From the NCBI GenBank assembly GCA_034620365.1, contig JAQGEQ010000351.1:655347-719346 (forward strand): a stretch of DNA of 64,000 bases. Reading direction: 5' to 3'. The stretch's first letter is position 1; each line of letters opens with the position of its first letter. Made by a program: the position numbers and the translations under genes. This stretch comes from Pegea sp. RAD2-039. Its lineage: Eukaryota; Chordata; Thaliacea; Salpida; Salpidae. Positions 36,801 to 48,766 of the stretch are shown here, in pieces. Under the pieces are notes generated by a model that did not search any database, was not told the DNA's origin, and saw nothing but the letters and a program-made list of their open reading frames with translations.

Positions 36801-39800
36801 GCCATGCATTCTGGTGTATTTAATGTTGCATTACAATTATGGCGATTACCATAAAGCTTATAGCAATAATTTCCATAAATAAACCACCCTGAACCACAGC
36901 CACCTACAACAGAAATTTGTATTTTATAATTTTTTCATTTGCTCATATACACAATAAATTTTACCCACACTATTTGTCAAATCAAATTTTAAATTACCTA
37001 AAACTGGTGTTGGTAATGTTGGTACAATAGGAGGGTTGCCAAGATATTTTTTGCAAATATATCCAGCTATTTCTAATCCACAGTTGGCATCATTCCACTT
37101 TCCTGTTCCTTTATAAGCAACGACACATTGTTCTACACCACCAGAATCATTTGGTTCTCCTGTAAATTACATCAGAATAAATAAGATGCAGACAAGCTTA
37201 TAACTTAACATAGAGCTTGTACAACAAGTTTACACTTCAAATTTTTCAGACTGACGTTATAATTCAAATTTATTAAATAAGAAGCTGTTATAAAATACTA
37301 GTGTGTGAAATATTTCAAATCGGTTTATAATTTCAAGCGTTCTAATTATCAAAAAACATAAATACATAAAGGTCTGTGCAGTAAATTTATTTTTCACAAT
37401 TTTTAAACCTGGATTCCAATATACATAATCCAGCACAGTTTGGTCAGTCCATGCATAAACTCCACCAATTACCCCTTGTTCTTTCAAGCCGATCCAAAAT
37501 TTGTCAAGATTTGTGACTTTCTGGTTAAAAAAAAACTCTATTAAATAAATTCTACGGTTTGGATTCTCTTGGATGCTTATTCATAATATATTTAAAAGCT
37601 TTCATATATACTAATATTGTTTCCTTAAAGTTAATATTTGAAACCTTCAATTGGCCAGTAATAAAAGCTTGTTCATCAACACTATGAATTGAAACTAACT
37701 CTCCACCCAAGGCATTACAAACCTGTACAAAAATCAATTTAGATAACCTCTAACTCAAACTCTACTAGTTGTTTAATAGCAGCATTATCGAAAAAAAAGT
37801 AAAAAGAATAACCCTATTGGCTCCATGATGACTGGTCTCGTTAAAATCATTGAAAAGATAGCATAAATTATTATATTGAAGCCAGACACCATCTGATTCA
37901 CTTCCGCAAGCTGGATTAGGTGCCCCAGTCGGTAATTCTCCCGTAGGATCAACTTGTATGTTGTATCGATCATGCTTACATATAAAATCGTGTTTCTGTG
38001 AAAAGTAAAGATTTATAATTCTTTAAATCTATAATTTTCTTCTTAAAAAATAATCTTAACTCTATTTAGCTAAAACAGAAACCTCAAAACAATTCCGATT
38101 TTGCCATTGGCCTGTTCCTTTTTCTGAATCGTACACAAACGTCACACATTGATTGTCATTAGAATCTATTGGGTATCCACTTTGCCAATTTGCAAAGTTG
38201 GTTATAGAATTATCAGACCATTCCCATGATATCAATCCTCTGTAAGATTTTATCATAAAAAAACTTTACTTCAGATGATCGACAACTAACTGTCTGTTGA
38301 GTCCTATCCATACTGGCATTGAATGGGCATCTTCTTTAAGTAACTGACTCAGCAAGAAGGTCTCTTCTGTTTTACTATGAATTGAAACTAACTCGGAAGT
38401 GTATCCTCTACACTGTTTAAAACAAATGATTTAACGTGAGGTTGTTAAGATTACTAAGAATAAGAAAGAATATTCTGACAAAGCCTTGTAGCTAACCTGT
38501 TCACGAGCATTATGCCAAGTTTGTCTCATGCTGGAAGGATCTTCTTGATCAGGAGATGCTTTAAAAACTTTATAGCAATACTCATCATCTTCAGAAGGAG
38601 AAACCCAGCCTCCAAGACATCCATTCAGTGGCGGAGGAACAGCTAGAAGGTGTTACAATTAACCATTAATCCACAAAATATAAAATTCGAATAAAATTTA
38701 TAAGTTTTTCTTTGAAAATAGAAACTAACTTTCCGGAGGTGGAGTAAAACCAACTCGTTGCTTTTCACATAAAGAATAAGATTGATGCTGATCACAATCA
38801 CTGCTGTACCACATTCCCAAGCCAACTACTCCACCAAAGAATAAAGCACAAGACCCAGCCTCAACATCTGAACAAACATGTTACAAATTAGCGTGACAAG
38901 TCTCGTTGAAAGGGAGTTAAATCGAACGTACTTGGCTGTCCATAACCCCAATTACTGTAAACTACTGGAGTATTATCATCCCATTCCCATGTAGTGTAAG
39001 ACTCATCTTGATGAGCTTTCATTCCTAGCCACCACCGAGCGTCTTCAGATCCCAAAATAGTATGAATAAAACTCTGCTCAAGGCTATAAAAATTCAATCA
39101 TATAAGTTTGCATCAATTAAATGATTATTTTTGAAGTAATTTAACATTACTTTCTGATTATTTTCACTGTTAAGGTTAATCGTATCTTACTTGTCATGAA
39201 TTTGTAGGTTGTAACCTCCGCGTTCACTACAAAAAGCTGCAGATTCAGCTTCCAATCTTCGAGTTCTATCTAGGAGATAGCAACTTGCTCCTGAAGCTAT
39301 CCATCCTATGAAAGATTTTAATCTCTCAGAACATTTAGACGCAAATGAAAGATAAGTTTGTATTTGATTCAGAATTTAGCCTTTTGTAACTTCAGTCAGT
39401 AAAAAACAAACAACATGTGACAAATAAGAATATATAAATAAGTTCGTAACAGTATCACTTAAAGAACGTTTTTTCGTGTAAATTAACTTACCTTGGTCAC
39501 AACCCTCAGGGGGCTGATGAGGTTCAACATCCTCTTTAGAATAATAATCTTTAAGTTTTGAGCATACATAGTCCTTCAAATTAAGAATTCATTTCATGAA
39601 TTAGTATAAGAAGTAGAAAACATTTCAAGATTAAAAATATTAAAGTTAAAAACACATTTTTTTCATGAAGATTTTTATTTTAAAGATGAACAAAATAATT
39701 TCAATAAAGAAAACAACAAACTTGAACATCTGTACACAGCTGATCATTCCATCTTCCACTCCCTTTATACATTTCAACACATCGTTCAGCTGACTCTTGG

Positions 39801-42800
39801 TAGTTGTTGGGCTCGTTCGGTTCCCAATTAGTGTAAGTTACCTTGTAACATTATATGGGTTAATTGTTTAATTTTTAGTCAAAAATGATTGATTGAATTA
39901 ACGGACGATTTTCTGATCCTTTTCTTGTAGTTTATACTCATAAGATAGTTTGGAGGAACAAAACTGATAAAAATCTGTTTTAGACTAACCACGTAACTAT
40001 CACTCCATTCGTATTCATTGTAAGTTCTCAAATCGTTTAAACCAATCCAAGCTTCACCAAAAGTAGTCTTCTGAATTAGCTGATGAACAAAGTCCTGATC
40101 TGCAGAGTCATAAATTGAACCAAATCTCCTCCTTTAGCTCTACATGAGATTTGTGCTTCATCCCAAGTCAACGGATCACCTAGATGTAGCAGTTTTACGC
40201 AAATGATTGATTGAAACAGTAAAATAACTGATACAACTCGCTGCTCTTGAAGATGATTTTTATGTAAGAAATAAATTACTTGAAATCCAAAAACATCTTT
40301 CTGCGTATGGAACCCACTCTGATTCACAACTTAATCGATTTCCAGTGAATGAAAAAGAACTGTCATAAAACCTACAAAATAGATTGAAAATAGTGAAAAC
40401 TTTAACCAAATTTCTTTCTACTCACGGGTAGTTATGAGACACTACATGATGTCTATCACTACCAACATAGCTATTCTGTCCTGGTTTATGAATCATAGTA
40501 ACTGGACCACCGTTTGCAGTATTCAAATAACCAGCATGGACTGCAGAGCTACAAATTTCTGATGACTATCAAACAATTAGACCAAATGATATTCTTCAGT
40601 TTCTAGGAAATGTAAACTTACCCCAGTGTATACATCGGTTCCATAAACTGTGGGAAGAGTATAAGTAGGACATCCACCTTTGCAGTGGACTGTTTTTGTA
40701 ACTCCTTCTGCTTCACCAGAGTTGACGAAATTATCAAAAGTATCTCTGCAATCGGCTTGATCTGAAAAAATAAAAGTTTGTATTTATCAATTGAATTTGG
40801 AATTATTTAATTCCTTTTCAAGGCGTTATAAACTACCTGTTGCATCACATCCAGTAACGTCAAATCTCATTCCAATACCCACATTCCATTCCAAAGGATA
40901 AATTCTAATTGCATTTGCAAGAACAGATTCAGCAAATATAGATCTTACAGTTGTCTGTTGGTCACTATTTTCCATAAATTCAACCTTGAATAATATGAGT
41001 AATTACAGCAGCAGCAGCAGAATTTTGAAGAACAATTCTTTTTATTAAAAAATTTCGCTACTCACAACAAGACCATCATAATCCTGATAGAGATTAAAGT
41101 TAGGATTTTCTGTGTCATCCGAGAAACCGACATTAAATTTGGTTACCCATCTACTTTGATCGTTTGAACCTTGAGTGATAACTCCAGTGATCAACAGATT
41201 ACTCCCGAAATCAACTTGAACATAAGCTCCTATAATAATAAGTAAATATCAACTTTTGATATTCAAATTCTATTATTTTGTTAGTATTTTTAAGTGAAGA
41301 ATTCAACAGACCGCTTTGTTCATTTGTTGACCAGCTCATAGGTCCATTCAAACGTCCCTGTGAGCCTTTGTGGTTAGCGTCAATGTACCCAGATTCACTA
41401 ATTTGAGAATCTGATATAGATCCGTTCTCAACACCCAGCTGCTGGTAGCAATCTGTGAAAAATTTTGATAATTTGAAGTTGATCAAATAAATGTAAAAAA
41501 TGTTTGAAGTTGTGAGTTAAAATGAAAAGTTTACCTTCAAATTGACATGAAAAGATAACATTCAAATATTTATATGTTTCATAACATGGGTCTCCAAAAA
41601 TCTCATTTGAAGCTCTGAGAGGGCATTTTTCTTTGTGGTTACATTGTGCACTGACTATATCAAGAACATTTTCAGCTTGGCAGCCCCCAGGAGGTACTTC
41701 AGCTCCACCTTCAGCACATCTACAAAAAAATGATGACTTGACTAGATTACTATTCTAAAAATTAAGTTTATAATTATTTGCTGTAAACTAAAGTGTTTTT
41801 CTTAGTTTTTGTTATAAAATTGTTTGTGATTTATCTTAGTAAGTTAAAAACCAACTTGGTTGATGATGAACGGCCGTAAGATGCATGATGTATAACTATA
41901 AATGTTCCCAAAGGACAAACTAACTCCATTGTATCACCCTCACAAATGTCGTACATGTAGTTTTGATCTATGTTACAAAATTGTCTTTTATAAATTATAT
42001 TAACGCTTAAAGGACTTTAGATTTGTACTTCCACACTCACATTTAAACTACTTGAAATTACCTGTATCTAAACCAGCATCAGCATTGTTTGCAAGCTTCT
42101 TACAAGCAACAGCAAGCTCGTTAGAGCAATAAACATCATTCCATTGAGCAGATTCAATATAAAGCTCTGCACAATCTTCACTAGGGGCAGAGTCATTTGG
42201 TTCACCTTAACATATTTCACAAAGTAATTAAACAGTAAACATGACTTTAAAATATTCAAATACCGTTTGCCCAGTTAAAATATTGGAAGGGAGACCCATC
42301 AGACCATCTCCATCCTAAACCTTCTTCCATATCGTTTGCTCCAAGCCAAAAGCTATGAGTCAGATATTTGTTTGATATATGAGCAGTCACCCAGGAGTCT
42401 TCTGCCCTATAATAGGCGTTTATCAGTATTTAGCAAAAATACTTTACAAGCAATTTGTAAATTTTACCTTGAGTGAATGCTGAGTAGCTCACCATTTAAA
42501 TCTTGGCAGTACTTTCTAGCATTATTCCAGCTTCGATAAATATATTCATTAAAATGATAGCAAAAAGCTCCCCCAAGAGAATCATAGATAAAACCTACGC
42601 CACACCGTGGATCATATTGACCTTTAGAAAATCAATTTTAAGGTTTTTAAAATATTGTCTCGTAAGATTGGAAAGCTTTTATAGCTGTAAGCTTAATCTC
42701 TACTTATACTTGCAAGCTAATATTAAACAACTGAAGCTGGTATACACTTTTGTAGATAGATAAATAGGATTAAAAAGGAAGTAGCTATGATTTTTGTAAG

Positions 42801-45800
42801 TATTACAGCAATTAGAAGACTTTTCATAGCTTGGCGTTCCGATAACATGATATTCTAGTGTAGTTTTTAAAGTTTAGTCTATAATATATTTTCTACTAAG
42901 GCTAGCAATTGAAGTCTTCAGGAGGCTACTTACTTCTATCTTGTTCTGTTTTCTGAAAGAGTAGAGTCTTACTTTCAAGATTGATCAAACTCGAATTGTT
43001 TGAGACGAAAAGTTTAAGAATTCTCAATTGTAAATGGCTACACTTTGTTACAAACTAACTGATAGAATAAACTACTCAAGTAGAATTCCATTAAACCTTT
43101 TAGTAACTCGATACAAGAGCGCCTATCACTAATTGGCTGCCAGTTAAAGTTACCTCAGAAGACCCCAAGTATGAAAAACAAGTAAGCATAACCAGTTAGC
43201 AAAAACTCTTACAAATTCAAGAGGTAGTTAAGAACAACCTGAAGCTCTTTCAATGAAATACACAAAGACCGGCTACTATTAGTGAAAGGATATAAATAAA
43301 CCACCTGCTGCTTAACTATTCATTAATTATTTACCTTTAACTTCTTTTGATCAGTTTAAGATACTACTTTTAACTAACCTTTCTTGTAAAAGCACCATGG
43401 AACTCCTTCTAGTTGTGTTTCGTCCCAACAGCAACCTTTACTGACACATTCTTGATCAGTAATTCCATAATAACCGCAGTCTAGTCTATCATCTGCTCCA
43501 ACAGACCAACATTCTGATAAAAATATTGAAAATTCATACAAAATTATCATCAAATCTAAATCATTTAACCTGTTTCTGTAGGAACTGATGGAATATCACC
43601 ACCTGTGGCGCTACACCCAACTAGCTCTGCTCTCATACTTGGATAGCCATAAAACTCTAGTGGATAGATTCTCACATACGAAGTGGTAATTGCGTTAGGA
43701 AGATAGTTTGTTATCGGAGTTAAATGATCAAAGTTAGCTGTAAACACCTACAAATAGAAGCTTGTAAATAAATAACAGGCTTTCTTATAACTTGATTGTC
43801 ATGGTTTTGCTCTAAATTACTTTTCTTGTTCCATCTGGAGATTGAATCTCTTCAAATGTTTGTCCATCATCAGATACAGCAACATAAAAAGATTTCACAT
43901 ATTGTTGACTGTCGGCAGGGCGTCCTTGTGTTGTCACTCCAGAGAGAGTTTGCTTTCCATTCAATTTAATTTGTAAGTACTCGTTTGTGTTTGTTGCTGA
44001 AAATGAATCAATTTTGAAGATCGAATCTTTAAACATGGTTCTTAGGTTCTCAATTTAATCTTTACGTTTTTTAAATGACTTAATTACCTGGAGACCAGCA
44101 TCCTCGACTTCCTGATGCAGCTTGCATATTCAAACGACCAAAATATGGTTGAAACTCTTCGTTGTAAATTGATGAGGCTGTTATTTGGTTGTCTGGGATT
44201 GTGAAATCTTCCATTCCTAATTGCTGGTTGCATTCTGTTGTACAAATTGAAAAGAAACAAATCAGTTAAGCAACAATACTCTAATATCACAGTTTAATGT
44301 TTGATAGAAATCAATTATACCTTGATGTTGCTTCTTGCAAACATAAGAGAACTGCTGTGTACAGGGGGTATCATCCCATCTATAATTTTGACCAGCCCAG
44401 AAGTAAACACAGTCCCCAGAGTTATTCGGTTCACCGTCAACAAAGTCATCGTAGTTCTAAAATTCAGTTTTATAAAATAAAAATGAAACAATCAATTCTT
44501 TGAAGCTATAGTTTCTGTCTTTCTTTAACAACTTTATGTTTTTATGTTGAACAGAAAAATCTATTTACAAATAAATGTTGAAAGAAAGAAATGTATTTTG
44601 TAAATATTTGACAACTTACGTAAGGTGACTTATCACTCCATTGCCATCTATCAGGTGTGATCATATCATTCAACCCAATCCAACACGATTCAGAAGCAAG
44701 TCCTAAAATTAATTGAAACGTAAAAAAAATTATTCACGTTTTCTAAATTAGCTTTATAACATCAAAATAATATTCATTGAAAAGTTGCAATCCAAATCAC
44801 CTGACACAAATGCATTTTCATTTCCATCTAAGACACTGGCTAAATGGCTTCCCATAAGCTTACAAGAATCCTCAGCCTCTTGCCAAGCCTTTGGACTACT
44901 ATACTCTATATAATAGCAGTAGCCATTGTAATAAACCCAATCTGGGTCACATCCCTTATGTATATCTATGATTTTAAGTTCATTAGTAACACGTAACAGT
45001 AAATTGAGTCAAGTTACACACTACTTTAATATTTTTTGAACAATATTTTTATTTGAATGACCTGCAGTTGGGTCGATAGGCTTGACAGGTACACCAGCAT
45101 CGATCTCACATATAAACGATTGCTTTGCATAACAGTCTGCTGTTTCCCAAACACCACTAGAAGCTCCAGTGTAAATTTGACCGCAATCCCATGCACCCTA
45201 TCATAAAACCATTGAATGCATGCTTACAATGTGACTCAGAGATTTGGTTGATTTATCTTTACAATTGCTACTTTCTAATTAATTAACAAATATTTACATC
45301 TCTTGTCCTAGGCTGATTAGTTGCCCATTTTTTATATGTTACATCGTCATCTAAGCGACCATCTACCCATTTGAAAACTCCATCAGTCTCAGTGTCAGAA
45401 ACACCTAACCATAGCCCATTGGAGCCAGCATCTTGTAACCTGGGCAGCTTTGATTGAATATACTCAGCTTCTTCATTACTGTGTGCAAAGTATTTGGACT
45501 TTAGTTAAGATATTTAGATTTCTGAAATAAGTGTGATGCATTTTTAGTTTAAATCAGTTAAAATAATCTTATTTAGCGTTTGTGTTACAAAATTAACAAA
45601 AGCTGGTAAATACCCATCTATAATGAGCATACTTCCGCCAACAGTTGTGCAATATTTATTCGCTTCCGGCCAATTAAGAAAAAGGTCTGAATTTTCAGCG
45701 ATAAAATAGCATTTTCCTTTGTACAAACGCCAGCCAAGAGCGCATGTACCTACATATCATAAGCATCAGTAAGTTTGTTTGTTCTTTGATGTACACTTTC

Positions 45801-48766
45801 AGACAAGTCTGATTACCTGTGAAAACGGTTTCACATAAATAGCTTTTAGCATTTCCGCAGCGATCTACATTCCATGGACCATCTAAAAATAACAAAAGGT
45901 AAGTGAGAAAAAAACGATTTTATAGAAAAATGTGATTAGACTGTTTAATATAATTCGAAAATTAGAACAACTTAAATACTTAATTTACAAACTTAAGGTA
46001 GCAGATGGTTGAACTTCAACACAGTTAGATGATTGGCTGTCCAGGACTGGCTGTCCAGTCAACCAATTGTTAAATGAGCTACCTTCAATGTAATCATCAT
46101 GCCCATTACTCCAGTACAAGCTGTTGTCTTGATGATTCTGTAAATGTTTTCTTTATTCAGATGTTGTCTTCAGGTAAATCTATTTAGCTTCTTTAATTGC
46201 TGTATTTTAGGTGTACATGGAAGAAGATAAGAAAAGACTTACTACTGACGAAAGCCCAGTCCAAAGATTTCGATTTTTGTTATTTGCATTAGTACTGACA
46301 TAGTCCTGTTCCGTTTGTGATGTAATGCTTACAAGATCACCTCCAGCAGCAGTACAAGCTTTACTTGCTGCTATCCAAGGTAAAGGTTCCTCAAAGTATT
46401 TGTAACATTTGTTATTATATTCTTGCCAACTTTCAATTTCATTACAGTTTGTTGATAAATCTTAAAAAAATGTTTTGGTTAAGTACAAATTTAAGATACA
46501 AAATCAAAACAGCAGATTAGGTTACAAATGAAGCTGAATGCGCCATTTAAACAAGCTCAGAGCTGATAAACCAATTTTAAAAACAATTTTCCTTGTGATG
46601 AAGATTAGAACTAAATCAAAAAATTCTTTATTGCTATAATAAAAGTATAATAAAAGAAGACTTTTAAAAAAGTCAGACAATTTTATTTATTGATAATAGC
46701 TATAAAAAACAATTCAATAAAAGGAAATTAAACGTTGATTACGAATTTGGTATACTCCTATTATTTATTTATGTCTATTACTACAGAGGTAGAGAAAAAA
46801 ATCATTAGGAACTAATAGACACTCTGCCAAAAAAGTAGTTGGATCGAAGCATGTGATATTTCGGCAATCTTAATCATTCGAAACAAGATTTGTCAGTGAA
46901 AAAAAAAGAATTTTTCTTTATCATCTGAATTTCTATAAATTTTAAGAGTTTTTTTTATAACATTTCACTAATTTTAATTGAAGTAAATAATAATTGTTTG
47001 GTGGATCTTCACAAGAACCAACTTAATATTTACAAGAAGAACGACAAACAGATCTGGAAATAGTTCAAGAGAGTTTTTGGGAAATATTTTTTAATTTTCA
47101 ATTTGAATTCTTTTAATTTTTTTCAATTCTATCATTTTTTTTAGACTTTGTTTCAATTTCAATCTTTTCTGAAAGAAATTTCATTCAAGTCTTACAGGTC
47201 AATGTGCTGGATTCAAATAAGCTTCCATGACACAACAATTTGATCGTATTGATAGATAGGCAAACAGAGGTTTAGTAATGATTTAAAATAAACATATGGA
47301 TAACTGACTCATGTAAATGTAAGTACAAACATAATAAATCCCATCAACAAATTTACCTGCATTGACATCTCGCTCACAAATGAAGAAGCGGTTGTAATAA
47401 CAGCTTTGATCGTTCCAGGTTCCAATAAACCCGCCGTAGAACTCTGCACAATCTTCAGTCCCATCAGTGGATCCACCCCAGTTGTCAGGCTGGCCAGGCT
47501 CCCAATTTCTACAAGTTTACTTTTATTGCATCATGAATATGTTTAGATGTTATTGATAAGTCATTAGAATTTTACTTTGTGATGAATTTACAAAGTAATT
47601 CTCAAAAGTGTTTTACTTTAAGACTTTAAATACTATTCGTGGGAAAAATGCAAATCAATAATGAAATTGTTATTCAACACAAGACCGTGAAACTTTAAAC
47701 ACTTCCACTAACGTATAACTATCGGGTCCACCAGAACCATCTACCCATTGCCACTGGTCTTCTTCAGCTAAATCATGAAGTCCAATCCAAATACCACTTT
47801 CAACGACTCCATCAGAGTTTTTCAAACGGTCGTACAAAAAATTCTATAGTTTAAAATTTCAATGAATTTCAAAATAAAGTTCTTTTAATTTTTGTTTAAA
47901 TAAATTAAGATAAATATGTTTCCAGCAATTAAAAGCTTCTGAGTAATACGAATGTTGTACGAGTAGAAGTTAATATTATACAGACTATGATAAAGTTAAA
48001 CATTGACTCAAATCCGGGAAGTTTTTGTAAAGTCTAATGAAACTTATTAAACCTACATTCTCAATTTCATCTTGTATGACAACTAAATTTCCTCCGGAGA
48101 ATTCACAGATTGCAGAAGCATCATGCCAAGGTAGTTTGTTGTTATCAACACTTGAAAAATAGTAGCATGAAGAGCCTTGAGCAGTCCAACCAGTAGGACA
48201 CACAGATATGGCCACTGAAAAAATTGTTTTTTAATTGTGATGTTATTGATACTAAGTCTTTAAGCAAATCGTACTTATGTAGACATCTAAAATAGTTTTC
48301 ATATATAAAGAAACGCTTGTACAATATGTCAAAACTTTACAAAAAGTTTGATCTATAGTTGAAAAATACTTTTAGAATTATTTTTTACCTGTCTCAAATA
48401 AATTTAACAAATTTCATTTATTTATTTCACCTTTTTGACCCAGATGTCAGTTGGGTTGTTTAAAAAGTATAGAATAGTTTTTTAATTAATTACAAACGCT
48501 TGTAAAGTTAAGTTTTATACAACTTTATACTAAAATCTTTAAATTAGTAAATTTAATAAACAGTTTTAGAATTTCTTTGCAAAGAAAATTCCCAAAATAT
48601 TACAATTGATAAATACAAGTAAATTTATTTAATAATTTTCAATAGAATTCATATAAACACGAAGTTACAAAAAATTAACATTTGTTGAAAAGTAATAGCC
48701 GAAATATTTAATACTCTTACCTTTGCAATACAGAAGTAATATTATTAAAGGAATAAGTTTTCTCAT
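33301..48766 (-). CDS. Giant type I membrane lectin receptor: 12 CTLDs with discoidin, trefoil, SUEL and LCCL domains
   Basis: One signal peptide ([15 protein letters not shown], exon 48766-48721), one membrane helix (near 33.7 kb) and one stop (33301) bound some 40-50 short exons, so this is read as one gene. Domain order from the N terminus: CTLD1-4, discoidin, trefoil, CTLD5, SUEL lectin, discoidin, LCCL, CTLD6-12, a Gly/Ser/Asn linker, the membrane helix and a tail of about 45 residues. The protein should exceed 2,000 residues, estimated from the domain count. CTLDs show the family's WIGL, WxW(S/D), EPN and WND motifs and paired cysteines. Several keep EPN plus WND, which in this family bind calcium and mannose/GlcNAc-type sugars. 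The many-CTLD ectodomain recalls the mannose receptor family, but there is no ricin or fibronectin II domain and the added cassettes are foreign to it. A role in glycan or microbe recognition, or in cell adhesion, is inferred. Two CTLDs carry single-base frame breaks (near 40121 and 35134), so the copy may be impaired or the sequence may contain errors. Confidence 0.88.
34125..34775 (-). other. CTLD12 of the lectin receptor (EPN/WND type)
   Basis: Contains [89 protein letters not shown] and [17 protein letters not shown]. This is the best-preserved domain, with EPN and WND intact, and it is the closest to the membrane. Confidence 0.88.
34840..35955 (-). other. CTLD11 of the lectin receptor, with a frame break
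   Basis: Contains [54 protein letters not shown], a one-base break near 35134, then [31 protein letters not shown] and [14 protein letters not shown] and WND are absent, so it is probably not a sugar-binding domain. Confidence 0.78.
35960..36905 (-). other. CTLD10 of the lectin receptor (EPN/WND type)
   Basis: Contains [84 protein letters not shown] and [20 protein letters not shown] and WND are both kept. Confidence 0.83.
37015..37925 (-). other. CTLD9 of the lectin receptor (EPN/WND type)
   Basis: Contains [78 protein letters not shown] and [20 protein letters not shown] and WND are both present. A Pro/Thr-rich linker follows. Confidence 0.82.
37985..38640 (-). other. CTLD8 of the lectin receptor
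   Basis: Contains [80 protein letters not shown] and HDFICKHD. The sugar-site triplet is YPI and WND is lost, so sugar binding is doubtful. Confidence 0.8.
38740..39310 (-). other. CTLD7 of the lectin receptor
   Basis: Contains [68 protein letters not shown] and [16 protein letters not shown]. It lacks EPN and WND. Confidence 0.8.
39725..40340 (-). other. CTLD6 of the lectin receptor, with a frame break
   Basis: Contains [36 protein letters not shown], then after a one-base frame break [57 protein letters not shown] and WNDQLC. EPN and WND are both kept. The break lies at about 40121 between GGDLV and YDSAD. Confidence 0.8.
40340..40765 (-). other. LCCL domain
   Basis: [67 protein letters not shown] and HHVVSHNY. 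The C..GC.......V.G...Y...S.IC.AA.H.G pattern is the LCCL signature (Limulus factor C, cochlin, Lgl1). Confidence 0.9.
40850..41455 (-). other. Discoidin (F5/8 type C) domain 2
   Basis: [93 protein letters not shown] and TGCDATG. The layout is the same as domain 1, with the same exon borders, so the two probably arose by cassette duplication. Confidence 0.88.
40998..41016. repeat. Short CAG run in a lectin-gene intron
   Basis: About five CAG units in the intron between exons of discoidin domain 2. It is non-coding in the model given here. Confidence 0.75.
41536..41970 (-). other. SUEL-type (rhamnose/galactose-binding) lectin domain
   Basis: [28 protein letters not shown], then [35 protein letters not shown] and [12 protein letters not shown]. 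This matches the SUEL/RBL fold, with its CEG, ..C..G..I.I..A.YGR, ..C....V...C..K..C.....N..FGDPC and KYL.V.Y.C motifs. It is found in fish egg lectins, latrophilin and marine invertebrate lectins. Confidence 0.92.
42068..42625 (-). other. CTLD5 of the lectin receptor (EPN/WND type)
   Basis: Contains [75 protein letters not shown] and [19 protein letters not shown] and WND are both present, so it is a probable calcium and mannose-type site. Confidence 0.85.
43385..43515 (-). other. Trefoil (P-type) domain
   Basis: [20 protein letters not shown] followed by [15 protein letters not shown] shows the RxxCG...I....C...GCC(W/F)....PWC(F) signature of trefoil domains found in mucin-associated peptides and glucosidases. 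Confidence 0.88.
43570..44240 (-). other. Discoidin (F5/8 type C) domain 1
   Basis: Contains [91 protein letters not shown] and VGC. The flanking cysteines, the ITAS motif, the W..P bend, the QG(R) turn and the RI.P block are all typical. Such domains bind sugars or phospholipids through loop residues. Confidence 0.88.
44330..44967 (-). other. CTLD4 of the lectin receptor (EPN type)
   Basis: Contains [51 protein letters not shown] and [19 protein letters not shown] is kept and WND is changed to WDD, so a mannose-type site is possible. Confidence 0.83.
45079..45752 (-). other. CTLD3 of the lectin receptor
   Basis: Contains [63 protein letters not shown] and [10 protein letters not shown]. 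It lacks EPN and WND, so it is probably structural or protein-binding. It is followed by a short Pro-rich linker. Confidence 0.8.
45831..46459 (-). other. CTLD2 of the lectin receptor
   Basis: Contains [55 protein letters not shown] and [10 protein letters not shown]. The EPN triplet is replaced by QPV and WND by WNV, so calcium-dependent sugar binding is doubtful. Confidence 0.82.
47357..48214 (-). other. CTLD1 of the lectin receptor (QPD type)
   Basis: Starts [16 protein letters not shown] and ends with [20 protein letters not shown] and a RFFICE finish. The sugar-site triplet is QPD/N ([10 protein letters not shown]), which in this family favours galactose-type ligands, unlike the EPN domains further along. 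Three exons. Confidence 0.85.

Noticed and set aside
41004..41016. Polyglutamine-coding CAG tract
   Set aside because: It falls in an intron on the strand opposite to the lectin gene and is only about five units long.
33301..48766. Cluster of several separate C-type lectin genes
   Set aside because: Only one signal peptide (48.77 kb) and one membrane helix (33.7 kb) are visible, and exon phases run on between domains without internal stops apart from two one-base breaks.
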